A stretch of 64,000 nucleotides of DNA from Armatimonadota bacterium (lineage in GTDB: Bacteria; Armatimonadota; UBA10988), in contig JACRKZ010000021.1 of assembly GCA_016235455.1 (NCBI GenBank), forward strand, positions 1 to 64,000, read 5' to 3'. How positions within the stretch are numbered: position 1 is the first letter of the stretch; every line of letters begins with the position of its first letter. Position numbers and translations under genes: made by a program. The notes beneath the pieces are model-generated. The model saw only the letters and a list, made by a program, of their open reading frames with translations, was not told where the DNA came from and did no database searches. Positions 50,525 through 60,995 of the stretch are shown in pieces.

Positions 50525-52051
50525 ATGAAGCGCATCAGCATCCTCAACGACGTGCTCGGCCCCATCATGCGTGGGCCGTCCAGCTCCCATACCGCCGGCT
50601 CGTACCACCTCGGCGCGCTCGGCCGGTCGCTGCTCGGCGGGCGTCCGACGCGCGCGGTAATCACCTTCGATGCCGACGGCTCGTTTGCCCCGTGCTATCG
50701 CGCCCAGGGGTCCGATCTGGCCTTTGCCGCGGCGCTGCTGGGCTGGTCCATCACCGACGACCGCGTGCCCATGGCGCTGCTGGAGGCGCCTGCCTCGGGC
50801 CTGGAGATCCGTTTCGAGACCGCGGCGTTGCGTGACGCCGACCACCCAAACCGCGTGCACCTCGACCTGACCGCCGCCGGCGGCCACACGATGCACCTCT
50901 CCGGCCGCTCGGTCGGTGGTGGTGCCGTGGAGATCACCGAGGTCGACGGCTGGCCCGTGCTGCTCACCGGCGCGAGCCACACGCTGCTGGTCGAAGTCGA
51001 CCGCGAAGACGCCGAGTCCGCCGCCGCCGAGTTGGCCTGTCTGCCGCTGCTGAAACCTGTCAGCCAGCAACGTGACGGGACCGCGGTGCTGTTGACGGCC
51101 GAGCTGGCCGAGCCGGCGACGGCAGTGCCCACGACGGCGAAGCAGGTCTGGCGGGCCGAGCCGCTGATGTTCACCAAGCGCGGCTCCGAGCTGTTTGCCG
51201 GCACGCGGGAGATGCTCGCTTACGCGTCAGCGCAGTCCTGCGGGCTGGCCGCCGCGGCCCTGGCTTACGAGGCCGCCCTGCTGGGCATCGACGAAGCTGA
51301 GGCCAACGCCGCCATGGGCCGGCGCCTGGCGGTGATGCTTGGCTCGGCGCGCGGAGGGCTGGAGCCCGGACTGCCGCTGATGCAACTGCTGCGCCCCACG
51401 GCCGGCAGCATCTTCGCCGCCGAGCAGGCCGGCCAGGTGGCCGTCGGCGGGCTGCACACCCGCGCCGCGGCGCGAGCCATGGCGGCCATGCACATCAACT
51501 GCGGCATGGGCGTGGTCTGCGCCGCGCCAACCGCGGGTTCCGCGGGCGTGCTGCCCGGTGTGCTGACCACCCTGGCCGACGACCGCGAACTGAGCGAGGC
51601 GGCGCTGATCGCCACGTTGTGGGCGGCCGGCGCGGTGGGGCTGGTGGTCGCTGAGCGCGCCACCTTCGCGGCCGAAGTGGGCGGCTGCCAGGTGGAGATC
51701 GGCGCGGCCGGCGCCATGGCCGCCGCGGCGGTGGTGGAGATGGCCGGCGGCACGGCGCAGCAGGCCTGCGATGCCGCTGCGGTCTGCTTCCAGAACACCA
51801 TGGGCTCGGTCTGCGATCTGGTGCAGGGCATCGTGGAGATCCCCTGCCACACGCGCAACGCGGTGGCGGCGTCGTCAGCGTTCGTCGTGGCCGACCTGGT
51901 GCTCGGCGGGTATGAGAACCCCGTTGGCCTCGATGAGACCGTGGACGCCGTGTTGGCCGTGGGCCGCATGTTGCCCCCCGAGCTGCGCGTCACCTCGCGT
52001 GGCGGGCTGGCCGTCTGCCCGTCGGCCCTGGCCCTGCCGCGCCTGAGCTGA
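50525..52051 (+). CDS. sdaA: L-serine ammonia-lyase, Fe-S dependent, single-chain (beta plus alpha)
   Basis: The 508-residue enzyme deaminates L-serine to pyruvate. The N-terminal beta part has [14 protein letters not shown] and an ACT-like segment ([21 protein letters not shown]). The C-terminal alpha part has the Cys ligands of the oxygen-sensitive 4Fe-4S cluster in [22 protein letters not shown], plus [20 protein letters not shown]. The next gene starts 18 bases later, suggesting amino-acid catabolism as a joint task. Confidence 0.93.
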   Translation: MKRISILNDVLGPIMRGPSSSHTAGSYHLGALGRSLLGGRPTRAVITFDADGSFAPCYRAQGSDLAFAAALLGWSITDDRVPMALLEAPASGLEIRFETAALRDADHPNRVHLDLTAAGGHTMHLSGRSVGGGAVEITEVDGWPVLLTGASHTLLVEVDREDAESAAAELACLPLLKPVSQQRDGTAVLLTAELAEPATAVPTTAKQVWRAEPLMFTKRGSELFAGTREMLAYASAQSCGLAAAALAYEAALLGIDEAEANAAMGRRLAVMLGSARGGLEPGLPLMQLLRPTAGSIFAAEQAGQVAVGGLHTRAAARAMAAMHINCGMGVVCAAPTAGSAGVLPGVLTTLADDRELSEAALIATLWAAGAVGLVVAERATFAAEVGGCQVEIGAAGAMAAAAVVEMAGGTAQQACDAAAVCFQNTMGSVCDLVQGIVEIPCHTRNAVAASSAFVVADLVLGGYENPVGLDETVDAVLAVGRMLPPELRVTSRGGLAVCPSALALPRLS

Positions 52052-52069
52052 GATACCGGAGAACCCACC

Positions 52070-53050
52070 GTGTCGAGCCTGCTCTTCCTGTCCGCATCAT
52101 CCCTACGCCAGGCGCTACCCATGGCCGACGCCGTGGCCGCGATGAAAGACGCCTTCGTGGCGGTCTCCGCTGGCCGCGTGGCCATGCCCGCGCGCTCGCA
52201 CCTGGACATCGGTGAGCCGGGCGACAAGAGCCTGGTCATGCCGGCCTTCTGCCCGGATCTGGGCGGCCTGGGCGTCAAGGTGGTCAACCTGGTCGGCGGC
52301 AACCTGGCGCGAGGCCTGCCGCGCATCCAGGCGCTGGTGGCGCTGTTCGACGGCGACACCGGCCAGCCACTGGCCGTCCTCGACGGCGCCGCCCTGACCG
52401 CCCAGCGCACCGGCGCGGCGGCCGGCGCGGCGACGGATGTCCTGGCCCGCGCCGACGCGCGCACGACGGCCATCTTCGGCGCCGGTGTGCAGGCGCGCAC
52501 CCAACTCGCCGCCGTGCACTGCGTGCGGCCCCTGGCCCGTGCCTGGGTGGTCGACGCCGACCCAGCGCGCGCGGCGGCCTTCGCCACCGAAATGAGCGAC
52601 GCGCTGGGCCTGCCGGTGACGCCGGCCAGCGCGGCCGAGGCGCTGTCGGCGGCCGACATCGTCTGCACGGTGACCACCTCGGCCAGCCCGGTGTTCGACG
52701 ATGCCGACCTGCGGCCGGGCACGCACGTCAACGCGGTTGGCGTCTATCAACTCCACATGCACGAGGTCCCGCCGGCCACCGTGGCTCGTGCCAGCCTGTT
52801 CGTCGACCAACGCGAAGCAGCCCTGGACGAGGCCGGTGACCTGGTCATCCCGCTGCGTGCGGGCCTGCTGACCGACAACAACTGGCCCGAACTGGGCGAG
52901 GTCATCGTCGGCGGCCGACCCGGCCGGACATGGGACGACGAGGTAACGCTGTTCAAGTCGGTGGGCCTGGCCGCCCAGGACCTGGCGGCGGCGGCGCGCG
53001 CCGTGGCCACGGCGCGGCGGCTGGGGCTGGGTTGCGAGGTCGAGATGTGA
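52070..53050 (+). CDS. Ornithine cyclodeaminase / mu-crystallin family protein
   Basis: The 326-residue protein has the family pattern: [51 protein letters not shown], the Rossmann motif [14 protein letters not shown] and [17 protein letters not shown]. Members include ornithine cyclodeaminase, alanine dehydrogenase and ketimine reductases. Adjacent to sdaA, an alanine or imino acid dehydrogenase role is reasonable but not proven. The start is GTG 52070 with GGAGA upstream. Confidence 0.88.
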   Translation: MSSLLFLSASSLRQALPMADAVAAMKDAFVAVSAGRVAMPARSHLDIGEPGDKSLVMPAFCPDLGGLGVKVVNLVGGNLARGLPRIQALVALFDGDTGQPLAVLDGAALTAQRTGAAAGAATDVLARADARTTAIFGAGVQARTQLAAVHCVRPLARAWVVDADPARAAAFATEMSDALGLPVTPASAAEALSAADIVCTVTTSASPVFDDADLRPGTHVNAVGVYQLHMHEVPPATVARASLFVDQREAALDEAGDLVIPLRAGLLTDNNWPELGEVIVGGRPGRTWDDEVTLFKSVGLAAQDLAAAARAVATARRLGLGCEVEM

Positions 53051-53065
53051 GCGGCGCCCGCGCGC

Positions 53066-53094
53066 CTTACACCCAGGCCCGCAGGTGGTACAAT
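53066..53094 (+). promoter_or_regulatory. Promoter of the tandem nuoB genes
   Basis: CTTACA (53066-53071), 17 bases and TACAAT (53089-53094) with extended TG. Initiation near 53101 leaves a 15-base leader before ATG 53116. Confidence 0.6.
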
Positions 53095-53115
53095 ACCCTC
53101 ACGGAGGCCACGGTC

Positions 53116-53754
53116 ATGCCCGACCAGGACGTGCTGTCGATGGAAGAGAATGTGCTGCTGGCGCAGACCAGTACGGTCTTCGACTGGGCGCAGTCGCAGA
53201 AAGACAAGCTCAAGGGCGTGGTGGACAACGTGGTTGCCGCCGATCACCTCATCGGCCGCACCGTGCGCGATGTGGAGCGCTGGGCCCAGCGCAACGCCGT
53301 GTGGCCCGCGCTGTTTGGCCTGGCCTGCTGCGCCATCGAGATGATGGCCGTGGGCGGCAGCCATTTCGACCTGTCGCGCTTCGGCTCCGAAGTGTTCCGC
53401 GCCTCGCCGCGCCAGGCCGACCTGATGATCGTCGCCGGCCGCGTGAGCCACAAGATGGCGCCGGTCCTCAAGCAGATCTACGACCAGATGGCCGAGCCCA
53501 AATGGGTGCTGGCCATGGGCGCCTGCGCCTCCAGCGGTGGCGTGTTCAACAACTACGCCATCGTGCAGGGCGTCGACAACGTCGTGCCCGTGGACATCTA
53601 CGTGCCCGGCTGCCCGCCGCGACCGGAACTGCTGCTCGAGGGCATCTTCCTGCTGCAGGAGAAGATCGGCCGCGGTGAGCCCAGCCGTGCCATCCAACTG
53701 GCCCAAGCCGCTGCCGCGGGCGCCGCGGGTGCCACCGCTGACGTAACTGCCTAG
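53116..53754 (+). CDS. nuoB: NuoB-type NADH-quinone oxidoreductase subunit, copy 1
   Basis: The 212-residue protein has all cluster N2 ligands: the adjacent Cys pair in [10 protein letters not shown], Cys in MGACASSGG and Cys in PGCPPRPE. The middle region [20 protein letters not shown] is of a branch found in several non-proteobacterial phyla. N2 passes electrons to quinone at the peripheral arm of complex I. No other nuo gene is adjacent. A 9-base gap leads to the second nuoB. The last 20 residues are Ala-rich. Confidence 0.92.
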   Translation: MPDQDVLSMEENVLLAQTSTVFDWAQSQKDKLKGVVDNVVAADHLIGRTVRDVERWAQRNAVWPALFGLACCAIEMMAVGGSHFDLSRFGSEVFRASPRQADLMIVAGRVSHKMAPVLKQIYDQMAEPKWVLAMGACASSGGVFNNYAIVQGVDNVVPVDIYVPGCPPRPELLLEGIFLLQEKIGRGEPSRAIQLAQAAAAGAAGATADVTA

Positions 53755-53763
53755 GGAGCCATC

Positions 53764-54396
53764 GTGAGCGAGCCCACCGGAACCCCCAGCCCAGCCACCG
53801 TGGCCGACCTGGCCAACAGTTCGTTGCCCTCGTCGGTCGGCTTTGAGGCGCTGCCCGATGGCGGCGTGCTGATGGCCAACACCGACCATCTGAGCGATCT
53901 GATCAACACGGCGCGCGCCAACTCGCTGTGGTACATGACCTTCGGCCTGGCCTGCTGCGCCATCGAGATGATGGCCACCGCCGGCCCGCGCTACGACCTG
54001 GACCGCTTCGGCATGATCCCGCGGCCCACGCCGCGCCAGAGCGACCTGATGATCGTCGCGGGCACCGTGGTCAAGAAGATGGCCCCGCGGGTCAAGCGCC
54101 TCTATGACCAGATGGCCGAGCCGCGCTACGTCCTTGCCATGGGCTCTTGCGCCACCTGCGGCGGACCCTTCCAGGACAGCTACAGCGTGCTCATGGGCGT
54201 CGACCAGATCATCCCCGTGGACGTCTACGTGCCCTTCTGCCCGCCGCGACCCGAGTCGCTCCTACACGGTCTGCTCATGCTGCAGCGCAAGATCCGCCAC
54301 GAGCAGTACCACCGCGCGCGCAGCCTGTCGCCGCTCGGCCGTGTGCTGGCCGGCATCTTCGACCGGGGTGAGGATGCGCCGGTCGAGCAGGCGTAG
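53764..54396 (+). CDS. nuoB: NuoB-type subunit, copy 2 (divergent paralogue)
   Basis: The 210-residue protein keeps the four N2 Cys ([26 protein letters not shown]) but differs from copy 1 elsewhere. It has an additional Cys in GSCATCGG, Phe in place of Gly before the last Cys ligand, and a longer N-terminus. The start is GTG 53764 with GGGAG upstream. Two unlike nuoB genes in one operon without nuoA, C or D suggest alternative complexes or exchange of the N2 subunit. Confidence 0.9.
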   Translation: MSEPTGTPSPATVADLANSSLPSSVGFEALPDGGVLMANTDHLSDLINTARANSLWYMTFGLACCAIEMMATAGPRYDLDRFGMIPRPTPRQSDLMIVAGTVVKKMAPRVKRLYDQMAEPRYVLAMGSCATCGGPFQDSYSVLMGVDQIIPVDVYVPFCPPRPESLLHGLLMLQRKIRHEQYHRARSLSPLGRVLAGIFDRGEDAPVEQA

Positions 54397-54455
54397 GCCG
54401 GCTGCCTGGCAGACGCGCATGGGGCACAGCCACCCCTCGGGCCCGACGTACGGTG

Positions 54456-55415
54456 CTAGATGAACGTGCCGATCATGCCCGCGCCCAGGAAGGTGCTGAC
54501 GAAGCCCAGGATGTAGATGTCGCGCCACTCAAGCTCCATCACGCGTCTGTAGATGATGACCGTGACAATGAGCTGGGCCAGCATTCCGGCACCGGCGGTG
54601 CCCGTGATCAACGCCAGCAGATCCGCGATGACGCCGCCCAGGAAGGCCGTGGGCACCACGCGGATCATCAGGACGAGTGTCTCCCAGGCACTGAGCCCAG
54701 GACTGTCGTCGGTGATCAGCCATGTCACCTGGAGCGCGAGCGACATGGCGATGCTCTGCATCGGCCAGATGGCAAACGGCACCACCACGCCGATGATGGC
54801 GAACGGCGCGGTTTCGGGGTCGGCGGACAGCGTGCCCCACAGGATGAGGCCGGCCACGAACAACAGCAGTGGCGCCATCCATAGCGGCATCCCGCAGACG
54901 AACCATGACGCCCACGGCTGACCATCGAGGCGTTCGGGCCAGAGCCCCAGCGGTCCGTAGCCGTTCGCCTCGCGCAGCTCCGCGTCGTCCACCTCTTCCT
55001 CGGCCGCCGCCGCGGCAACCTCGGCCTGCTCCTCGACCGCCTGGGCCCAGCGCGGCTTGAGCAAGTCCGGCGCCACGGCCGCCTGCAGGGCGTCGGCCTG
55101 GCCGTCGCGCAGCCAGACCAGCTTGCACTTGCCGCAGGTGTACATGGGCAGGTCGGGCGCCTTGGGGAACGAGCGCTCCTTCATCGGCTCATGGCAACGG
55201 CCGCACTGGGGCACCTGGCCCGCGCGTGAGCCGGCCAGCAGCGTGGCGTTGTAACGATGCTCCAACTCGCCCAGTGCCTGAGGCTGGTGCTTGGCCAGCG
55301 CCGCCAGGTCGCCCGCGTCGAAAAGGAGGCCGCCGCACTCACGGCACCCCTGGACGTTGCGTCCCTCGGTGCTCGTGGTCTCCAGAAGCAGTCCGCATGT
55401 TGGGCAGCGATCCAT
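54456..55415 (-). CDS. Membrane protein with TFIIB-like zinc ribbons
   Basis: The 319-residue product begins MDRCPTCGLLLETTSTEG and has CxxC pairs CPTC, CREC, CGRC and CGKC, forming two zf-TFIIB-type ribbons in the first 100 residues. A helical acidic linker (residues about 120-150) and four or five membrane helices in the last 150 residues follow. Function unknown. ATG 55415 has GGGGAGGG upstream. It is divergent from the DUF3160 lipoprotein and convergent with nuoB. Confidence 0.65.
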   Translation of the reverse strand: MDRCPTCGLLLETTSTEGRNVQGCRECGGLLFDAGDLAALAKHQPQALGELEHRYNATLLAGSRAGQVPQCGRCHEPMKERSFPKAPDLPMYTCGKCKLVWLRDGQADALQAAVAPDLLKPRWAQAVEEQAEVAAAAAEEEVDDAELREANGYGPLGLWPERLDGQPWASWFVCGMPLWMAPLLLFVAGLILWGTLSADPETAPFAIIGVVVPFAIWPMQSIAMSLALQVTWLITDDSPGLSAWETLVLMIRVVPTAFLGGVIADLLALITGTAGAGMLAQLIVTVIIYRRVMELEWRDIYILGFVSTFLGAGMIGTFI

Positions 55416-55502
55416 GAGTGCCCTCCCCTGCCAGCCGTAACGCCGGCCACCCGCTGTCAGTTCCGAGCAGGACTTGTACCCCGGCTCGCCAATGCTTACC
55501 AC

Positions 55503-57614
55503 ATGAGGCGGCGCGTCGTCCAGTCCATGTTACTCCTGCTGCCGCTGGCGCTGGCCGCGGGCTGCCATCGCGCGTCTCCGCCGCCGCCGGCCAGCGTCGA
55601 CCCGGCCAGCACCGCGCCGGAAGCGCCGAACCAGGCCGCTGAGCCCGTGATCATCACCGAGCCCGGCCAACCGCGCTATGTCGGCGCGAGCACCTTCGAG
55701 CCGGCGCGCGCGGCGGCCACCATCCCCGTCTTCGCCGCCAAGGCCGATCTGTCCAACCTGGTGAACCGCGAGGCGTTGAGCGGGTTCGGTGCCAAGCACC
55801 GCGACCTGCTGGCCGCCAACGGTTTTGTGGCCATGCCGGTGGCCGATGAGACGCTGGAGAGCGTCTACCTGCGCAACGCCGCCGACAAGCTGCCCAGCCT
55901 GCTCACCAGCGACGCGCTGCTCTGCGCGTTCGACCGGCTGGCCGACAGCGTGCGCGCGCGCCTGGAGCAGGCCGACCTGCCGGCGCTGCTCACCGCCACG
56001 GTGCTGACTCTGACCGAGCGCTGCACGGCCCAGCTCGCCGCGGCGCCCAGCCCCAACCTCAAGGACGCCGCGCGCCGCAACACCGCCTGCTTCGCGGTGG
56101 CCGCCAGCCTGCTCGGCGTGCCGGTGCGCGTGGAGGCCGGCGCGGGCGCCATGGCCCAGGCCGAGCTGGCGTTGCTCAAAGCGGGCGCCAGAGCGCACAG
56201 CGAGGTGTTTGGCGAGGAGATCGACTACGCCCTCTACCGGCCCGGCACCGGCGACAGCCGTCAGGTACGCTACGACGCCGCCTGCCAGTGGCTCGGCCTG
56301 GCCGGCTGGCACGCCGATGCCGAGCAGCCGCGCGCCACGCGCATGTTGCTGCTGCTCATCCACGCCCTCGGCACCCCGCCCGACCGGGCGCTACGCCAGA
56401 TGGAGGCGTTGGCCGATACGCGCCACTACCTGGTCGGCGCCGAGCCGGCGCGGCTGGCACCGGCTTTCTCCGCTGCCGCCGCGGTCTACAGCGCCAAGCG
56501 CCGGCTGGCCGACTACGACGACATGGACCGCCTGCGTGCCGTGGCCAAGCGGCTACGCCAGCCGCTGGTGCTGCTGCCACGCCCGGCCCGATTGGACGAC
56601 CGGGTGCTGACCGCGTTGTCACCCGCCTCGCCGAGCGGGCTGCCCTCGGGCCTGCTGGTCATGCAGGCGCTGGGCCAGTCGCGCGCCGAATGGCTGGCGG
56701 GCACTGGCTACGCCGTCGGGGCCAAGCTGCCAGCCTACGCCGAGGCGCTGCGCCGGCTGCGCGACGAACTGGCCGCGGTGGACCCGCGGCGCTGGGAATC
56801 CGACCTGGCGCATGGCCGGCTGTGGGCCTCGGCGCCGCTGGACCGCCGCCCGACCGCCGGCTGGCCGGCCTGGCAGCAATCCGCCGCCTGGGCCGACAAG
56901 TCGCTGCTGACCATGCTGGCGGTCTGGTCAGCCAGCCGCCACCGGCCCGACGGCGCCGAGCCGGGCGTGACCGTGACCGCGAGCACCCCGTCGACCAACG
57001 TGCCGCCGAGTTACGTGGAGCCGGCGCCGGACGTCTATGCACGACTGGCACAGCTAGCGCAAGCGCTGTCCATCGGCCTGCGCGGCCACGGCCTGCTGGA
57101 TGCCGACGCCGAGACCCAGACCGACCGCTTCACCACCCTCTGCCTGCTGGCCAAGCGCCTGTCGGAAACCGAACTGCGCAACGAGAGCCTCAATGCGGTC
57201 GACCTGAAGCGCCTGGCTGGCATTGGCGCCGAGCTGGCGACCATCGGCGCGGACGAGGATCGCCTGGCGCGGCCCACGATGGCCACGGCCGTGGCCGCCC
57301 TCGGCGGCACGAAGCTGTGGGAGGCGGTGGGGCCAGTGCAGGTGGTCTACGCCGTGGTGCCCGACCGCGGCAAGCTGTATGTGGCGCGTGGCGCGCTGCT
57401 CAGCTACCACGAGTTCACCGCGCCGGCGCTCAACGACACCGCCTGGCGCGGCCTGGTGGCCGACGGCACGGCGCCGGGGCAACCGGAGTGGGCGGCGAGC
57501 TACCTGTTGGCCAACCCGTTCCGGCCGGGCCTGCCGACGGCCAAGGCGGCGCCGTTCCCGCCGCCGGCGTTGGGGGCGCCTACCCCTTCACCCCCGCCGC
57601 CATCCCCTCGATGA
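55503..57614 (+). CDS. DUF3160-family lipoprotein
   Basis: The 703-residue product has a lipoprotein signal (LLPLALAAGC, Cys near residue 21), a Pro/Ala linker and a large alpha-helical domain matching DUF3160 (LSGFGAKHRDLLAANGFVAMP, LPSLLTSDALLCAFDRL, ASTPSTNVPPSYVEP, LYVARGALLSYHEF). The role of the family is not established; it is extracytoplasmic. The Pro-rich C-terminal end overlaps the permease gene by 35 bases on the opposite strand. Confidence 0.78.
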   Translation: MRRRVVQSMLLLLPLALAAGCHRASPPPPASVDPASTAPEAPNQAAEPVIITEPGQPRYVGASTFEPARAAATIPVFAAKADLSNLVNREALSGFGAKHRDLLAANGFVAMPVADETLESVYLRNAADKLPSLLTSDALLCAFDRLADSVRARLEQADLPALLTATVLTLTERCTAQLAAAPSPNLKDAARRNTACFAVAASLLGVPVRVEAGAGAMAQAELALLKAGARAHSEVFGEEIDYALYRPGTGDSRQVRYDAACQWLGLAGWHADAEQPRATRMLLLLIHALGTPPDRALRQMEALADTRHYLVGAEPARLAPAFSAAAAVYSAKRRLADYDDMDRLRAVAKRLRQPLVLLPRPARLDDRVLTALSPASPSGLPSGLLVMQALGQSRAEWLAGTGYAVGAKLPAYAEALRRLRDELAAVDPRRWESDLAHGRLWASAPLDRRPTAGWPAWQQSAAWADKSLLTMLAVWSASRHRPDGAEPGVTVTASTPSTNVPPSYVEPAPDVYARLAQLAQALSIGLRGHGLLDADAETQTDRFTTLCLLAKRLSETELRNESLNAVDLKRLAGIGAELATIGADEDRLARPTMATAVAALGGTKLWEAVGPVQVVYAVVPDRGKLYVARGALLSYHEFTAPALNDTAWRGLVADGTAPGQPEWAASYLLANPFRPGLPTAKAAPFPPPALGAPTPSPPPPSPR

Positions 57615-58404
57615 ACCGCCGCTGCATGGCCACGAACAGCGCTAGCACCGGCAGCAGCGCAATCACCGAGCCGGCCATGACCAGATGCACGTTGCTCGAT
57701 TCGGCCTGGACGAAGCTGCTCAGGCCCATCTCCACCGTGCGCATCCGCTTGTCGTCGGTGACCACCAGCGGCCAGAGCAATGAGTTCCAACTGCCCAGGA
57801 AGGCGAAGATGGCCGACGTGGCCAAGGCCGGGCTGACCAGCGGCGCGGCGATGCGGCGCAGATAGGCCCAGTGGCCGCAGCCATCGAGCATGGCCGCCTC
57901 CTGGAAGTCGCGCGGCAGGCCGCGGAAGGATTGGGTGACCAGGAACACCGAGAACACATTCGCCGCCCAGGGCACGATCAGCGCCCAGAACGTGTTGGTC
58001 CAGTGCAGCTTCAGGACGGTCAGGTAGTTAGGGATGAGGATGACCTCGAACGGCACCATCATCGTGGCCATGTACAGCCCGAACAGCACGCCCTGCCCGC
58101 GCCAGCGCAGCACGCCGAAGGCGTAGCCCGCGCCGAGCGATGAAGTCACCACGCAGAGCGTCACTGCGCTGGAACTGAGCGCCGTGACGAACAGGTAGCG
58201 CCCGAAGGGGATGTCGCGCCACACCGCCGCGTAGTTGCCCCACTGCGGGCTATGCGGCCAAGGCCAGAAATGGACCGTCTCGGCCACCGTCTTGAGCGAC
58301 GTGCCGATCATCCAGAGGAACGGGAACGCCACCAGCAGGCCCAGCGGCAGCAGCACCACATGGGTCAGCAGTTCCTCGCGCCCGCGCCACCCGCCTCGCG
58401 TCAT
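57580..58404 (-). CDS. Carbohydrate ABC transporter permease, MalG type
   Basis: The 274-residue protein has six membrane helices and the EAA loop EAAMLDGCGHWAYLRRIAAP that docks on the ATPase. It ends with RRFIEGMAAGVKG, typical of MalG-type permeases (CUT1). The start at 58404 overlaps the MalF-type stop by 4 bases. The binding protein and ATPase are not in the window. Confidence 0.9.
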   Translation of the reverse strand: MTRGGWRGREELLTHVVLLPLGLLVAFPFLWMIGTSLKTVAETVHFWPWPHSPQWGNYAAVWRDIPFGRYLFVTALSSSAVTLCVVTSSLGAGYAFGVLRWRGQGVLFGLYMATMMVPFEVILIPNYLTVLKLHWTNTFWALIVPWAANVFSVFLVTQSFRGLPRDFQEAAMLDGCGHWAYLRRIAAPLVSPALATSAIFAFLGSWNSLLWPLVVTDDKRMRTVEMGLSSFVQAESSNVHLVMAGSVIALLPVLALFVAMQRRFIEGMAAGVKG

Positions 58405-59357
58405 GCCCGGCCTCCATAGTGGACGCGCTTGCCCAGCACGCGGAACTGCACGAGCGTGAGTGAGACGATGATGCCGAACAGCACCAACGCCACCGCCGAG
58501 CCGTACCCGGCGCCCTTGCCGCCCATCATGAAAGCCGACTCGTAGATGTAGAACGTGACCGTGCCCGTGCGCCCGCTGAGCCCGCCGGGGGTCATGACGT
58601 AGATCGTGTTGAACGCCTGGAAGGCCTTGATGACGAACACGATGAGCAAGAAGAACAGCGTCGGCGAGAGCAGCGGCACGATGATCCGCCGCCGCAACTG
58701 CCAACCGGTGGCGCCGTCGAGCCGGGCCGCCTCAATCACGTCGGCGGGCACCTGCGACATGCCGGCCAGCAACACCACCACGGCGAAGCCCAGCATGGTC
58801 CAGATGGACACCAACATGACGCAGCACAGCGCCACACTCGGCCCGCCGGCCCAGGCCGGCAACTCGCGCCCACAGGCCTCGCCCAGCAACGCGAACAGGC
58901 CGCGCGGCTGCAACAGCCAGTTCTGCTCGGGCACCGGCAGGCCCCAGGCCACCAGCCTGGCATTGACCACCGTGCTGACCTCGAACATCCACTTCCACAC
59001 CGCCGACGCCGCCACGGGCGAGACCACGTACGGGGTGAAGAACAACATGCGGTAGAAGGCGCGTCCCCGGATGTCGCGGTTGAGCAGTTCGGCGACCAGA
59101 TAGCCGACGAACAGCGTGGCCGGCACCGTGCCCAGCACGAACCACATGGTCACGACCAGGCTGGCCCAGAAGGCAGGATCGTGCAGCAGCTCGCGGTAGT
59201 TGGCCAGTCCCACCCAGGCGTCATGGCCGATGGCGCCGGTGTGCAGGCTGACGCCGACGGCACGCAACAGCGGACCCAAATGGAAGCAGCCCAGCACCAA
59301 CGCGCTGGGTAGCAGGCACAACGCCGCGACCAGAGCCTGTTTCCGACGACTTCCCAT
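58401..59357 (-). CDS. Carbohydrate ABC transporter permease, MalF type
   Basis: The 318-residue protein has six helices and the EAA loop EAARLDGATGWQLRRRIIVPLLSP. It pairs with the MalG-type protein to form the CUT1 permease. It is divergent from the sulfatase with only 96 bases between starts, so the two promoters are close and may be co-regulated. Uptake of a sugar released by the sulfatase is an attractive but unproven link. Confidence 0.9.
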   Translation of the reverse strand: MGSRRKQALVAALCLLPSALVLGCFHLGPLLRAVGVSLHTGAIGHDAWVGLANYRELLHDPAFWASLVVTMWFVLGTVPATLFVGYLVAELLNRDIRGRAFYRMLFFTPYVVSPVAASAVWKWMFEVSTVVNARLVAWGLPVPEQNWLLQPRGLFALLGEACGRELPAWAGGPSVALCCVMLVSIWTMLGFAVVVLLAGMSQVPADVIEAARLDGATGWQLRRRIIVPLLSPTLFFLLIVFVIKAFQAFNTIYVMTPGGLSGRTGTVTFYIYESAFMMGGKGAGYGSAVALVLFGIIVSLTLVQFRVLGKRVHYGGRA

Positions 59358-59429
59358 ACCGATCCTTAGTGTCCCAGATGGGCGGTGAGTGTCAACTGCC
59401 GGCACGCTCCGCGCGCGGGCCCGACGCGC

Positions 59430-59435
59430 TATACT
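59430..59435 (+). promoter_or_regulatory. -10 element before the sulfatase gene
   Basis: TATACT at 59430-59435, 18 bases before the ATG; GGAGA precedes the start. No clear -35. Confidence 0.4.
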
Positions 59436-59453
59436 CCCGCCCAGGAGACCCTC

Positions 59454-60824
59454 ATGCGGCGACGTGAGTTCCTCGGCACAGTGGGCGCCGGCCTGGCCCT
59501 GGCCGGCGCGCGCGCTCAGACACCGGCGCGCAAACCCAACATCATCTTCATCCTCTCGGATGATCTGGCCCAGGGCGATGTGGGCTGTTACGGTCAGAAG
59601 CTGATCAGGACGCCGAATCTCGACCGCATGGCCGCGCAAGGCACGCGCTACAACCAGGCCTACTGCGGCACCTCGGTCTGCGCGCCGTCGCGCACCTCGC
59701 TGATGACCGGCCTGGACACCGGCCACAGCCCGGTGCGCGCCAATCGCGAGATCCAGCCCGAGGGCCAACTGCCGTTGCCCGCCGAGACGGTCACCGTGGC
59801 GCAAGTGCTGCGCCAACAAGGCTATGCCACGGCTTGCATGGGCAAGTGGGGCATGGGCATGTTCGACACCACGGGCAGCCCGCTGCGCAAGGGCTTCGAC
59901 CACTTCTTCGGCTACAACTGCCAGCGCCACGCGCACAGCTACTTCCCGACCTACCTCTACCGCGACGACCAACGCTTCGAGCTGCCTGAGAACGTCGGCG
60001 GCGCCAAGAAGACCTACGCGCAGAACCTGATCCAGAAGGACGTGCTCGACTGGGTCCGCGGCCATCGCGATGGGCCGTTCTTCCTGTTCTATGCGGTCAC
60101 GTTGCCACATGGCGACTACGAGATCGACAACCTGGGCGAGTATGCCGACCGTGCAGGCTGGACGCCGCAGCAGAAGACCTACGCGGCCATGGTCTCGCGG
60201 CTGGACAGCGATGTCGGCGCGCTGCTGGCGCAGCTCCGCGAGCTGGGCATAGACGACAACACGCTGGTCATGTTCGCCGGCGACAACGGCTCGTCGTTCG
60301 CCCCGAACTCCGAACTCGGCCGGCGGTTCGACCAGACCATGGGCGGCCGGCTGCGCGGCTTCAAGCGCGGGCTGTATGAGGGCGGCCTACGGCAGGCGGC
60401 GCTGGCGCGCTGGCCGGGCGTGGTGCCCGCCGGGCGCGTAAGCGACGAGCCGTGGGCCTTCTGGGACTTCCTGCCCACCTGCGCCGAGCTGGCCGGCGCC
60501 ACGATGCCCGCCGGCTGTAAGCCCGACGGCCTGTCGCTGGTGCCCTTCCTCAAGGGCGGCGCCGCGCCACAGCGTGAGAGCTTCTACTGGGAGCTGCACG
60601 AGGCCGGCAGCATCCAGGCCATCCGCTTCGGTGACTGGAAAGCCGTCCGCAACTACGCTAACCAGCCGACGGAACTGTATGACCTGGCCAAGGACCCGGG
60701 CGAGACGACCGACCTGGCGGCGGTGCGGCCCGAGTTGGTGGCCAAGGCGGAGAAGCTGATGGCGGCGGCACGGGTGGACGACCCGAACTGGCCGTGGAAG
60801 ATGCGAGCCAGGCCCGGCAAGTAG
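59454..60824 (+). CDS. Secreted sulfatase (formylglycine-dependent)
   Basis: The 456-residue product has a Tat-like signal ([20 protein letters not shown]) and the alkaline-phosphatase-fold sulfatase motifs: [12 protein letters not shown] (metal Asp pair), [11 protein letters not shown] with the CxPxR formylglycine site (Cys76), GKWGMG and FAGDNGSS. It hydrolyses sulfate esters, probably of polysaccharides. An anaerobic- or aerobic-type maturase is needed and is not in the window. It is divergent from the sugar permease pair. Confidence 0.9.
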   Translation: MRRREFLGTVGAGLALAGARAQTPARKPNIIFILSDDLAQGDVGCYGQKLIRTPNLDRMAAQGTRYNQAYCGTSVCAPSRTSLMTGLDTGHSPVRANREIQPEGQLPLPAETVTVAQVLRQQGYATACMGKWGMGMFDTTGSPLRKGFDHFFGYNCQRHAHSYFPTYLYRDDQRFELPENVGGAKKTYAQNLIQKDVLDWVRGHRDGPFFLFYAVTLPHGDYEIDNLGEYADRAGWTPQQKTYAAMVSRLDSDVGALLAQLRELGIDDNTLVMFAGDNGSSFAPNSELGRRFDQTMGGRLRGFKRGLYEGGLRQAALARWPGVVPAGRVSDEPWAFWDFLPTCAELAGATMPAGCKPDGLSLVPFLKGGAAPQRESFYWELHEAGSIQAIRFGDWKAVRNYANQPTELYDLAKDPGETTDLAAVRPELVAKAEKLMAAARVDDPNWPWKMRARPGK

Positions 60825-60832
60825 GCCGCGCA

Positions 60833-60962
60833 CTGGGAGCGCCAAGCTCCAGCTTGGCAATCGGCCGTCAGGCCGACAGTCCGGCGCCGGGGCCGGACGC
60901 TCTGGCCCAGCCGACCGCGGGCTGGGGCTCACGTGTGCCAAGCTGGAGCTTGGCGCTCCCAG
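60833..60962. repeat. Variable-stem inverted repeat element, copy 2 (perfect 27-bp arms)
   Basis: Arms 60833-60859 and 60936-60962 are perfect reverse complements and each is itself almost a hairpin (CCAAGCT-GG-AGCTTGG) followed or preceded by CGCTCCCAG. The loop holds smaller stems (TCGGCCGTCAGGCCGA, GTCCGGC...GCCGGAC). It lies between sulfatase and helicase genes and matches the element at 48712-48811 in layout and ends. Confidence 0.75.
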
Positions 60963-60995
60963 ATCCGCAGGGGGTTGACCGGTGAGCCCTGCCGT

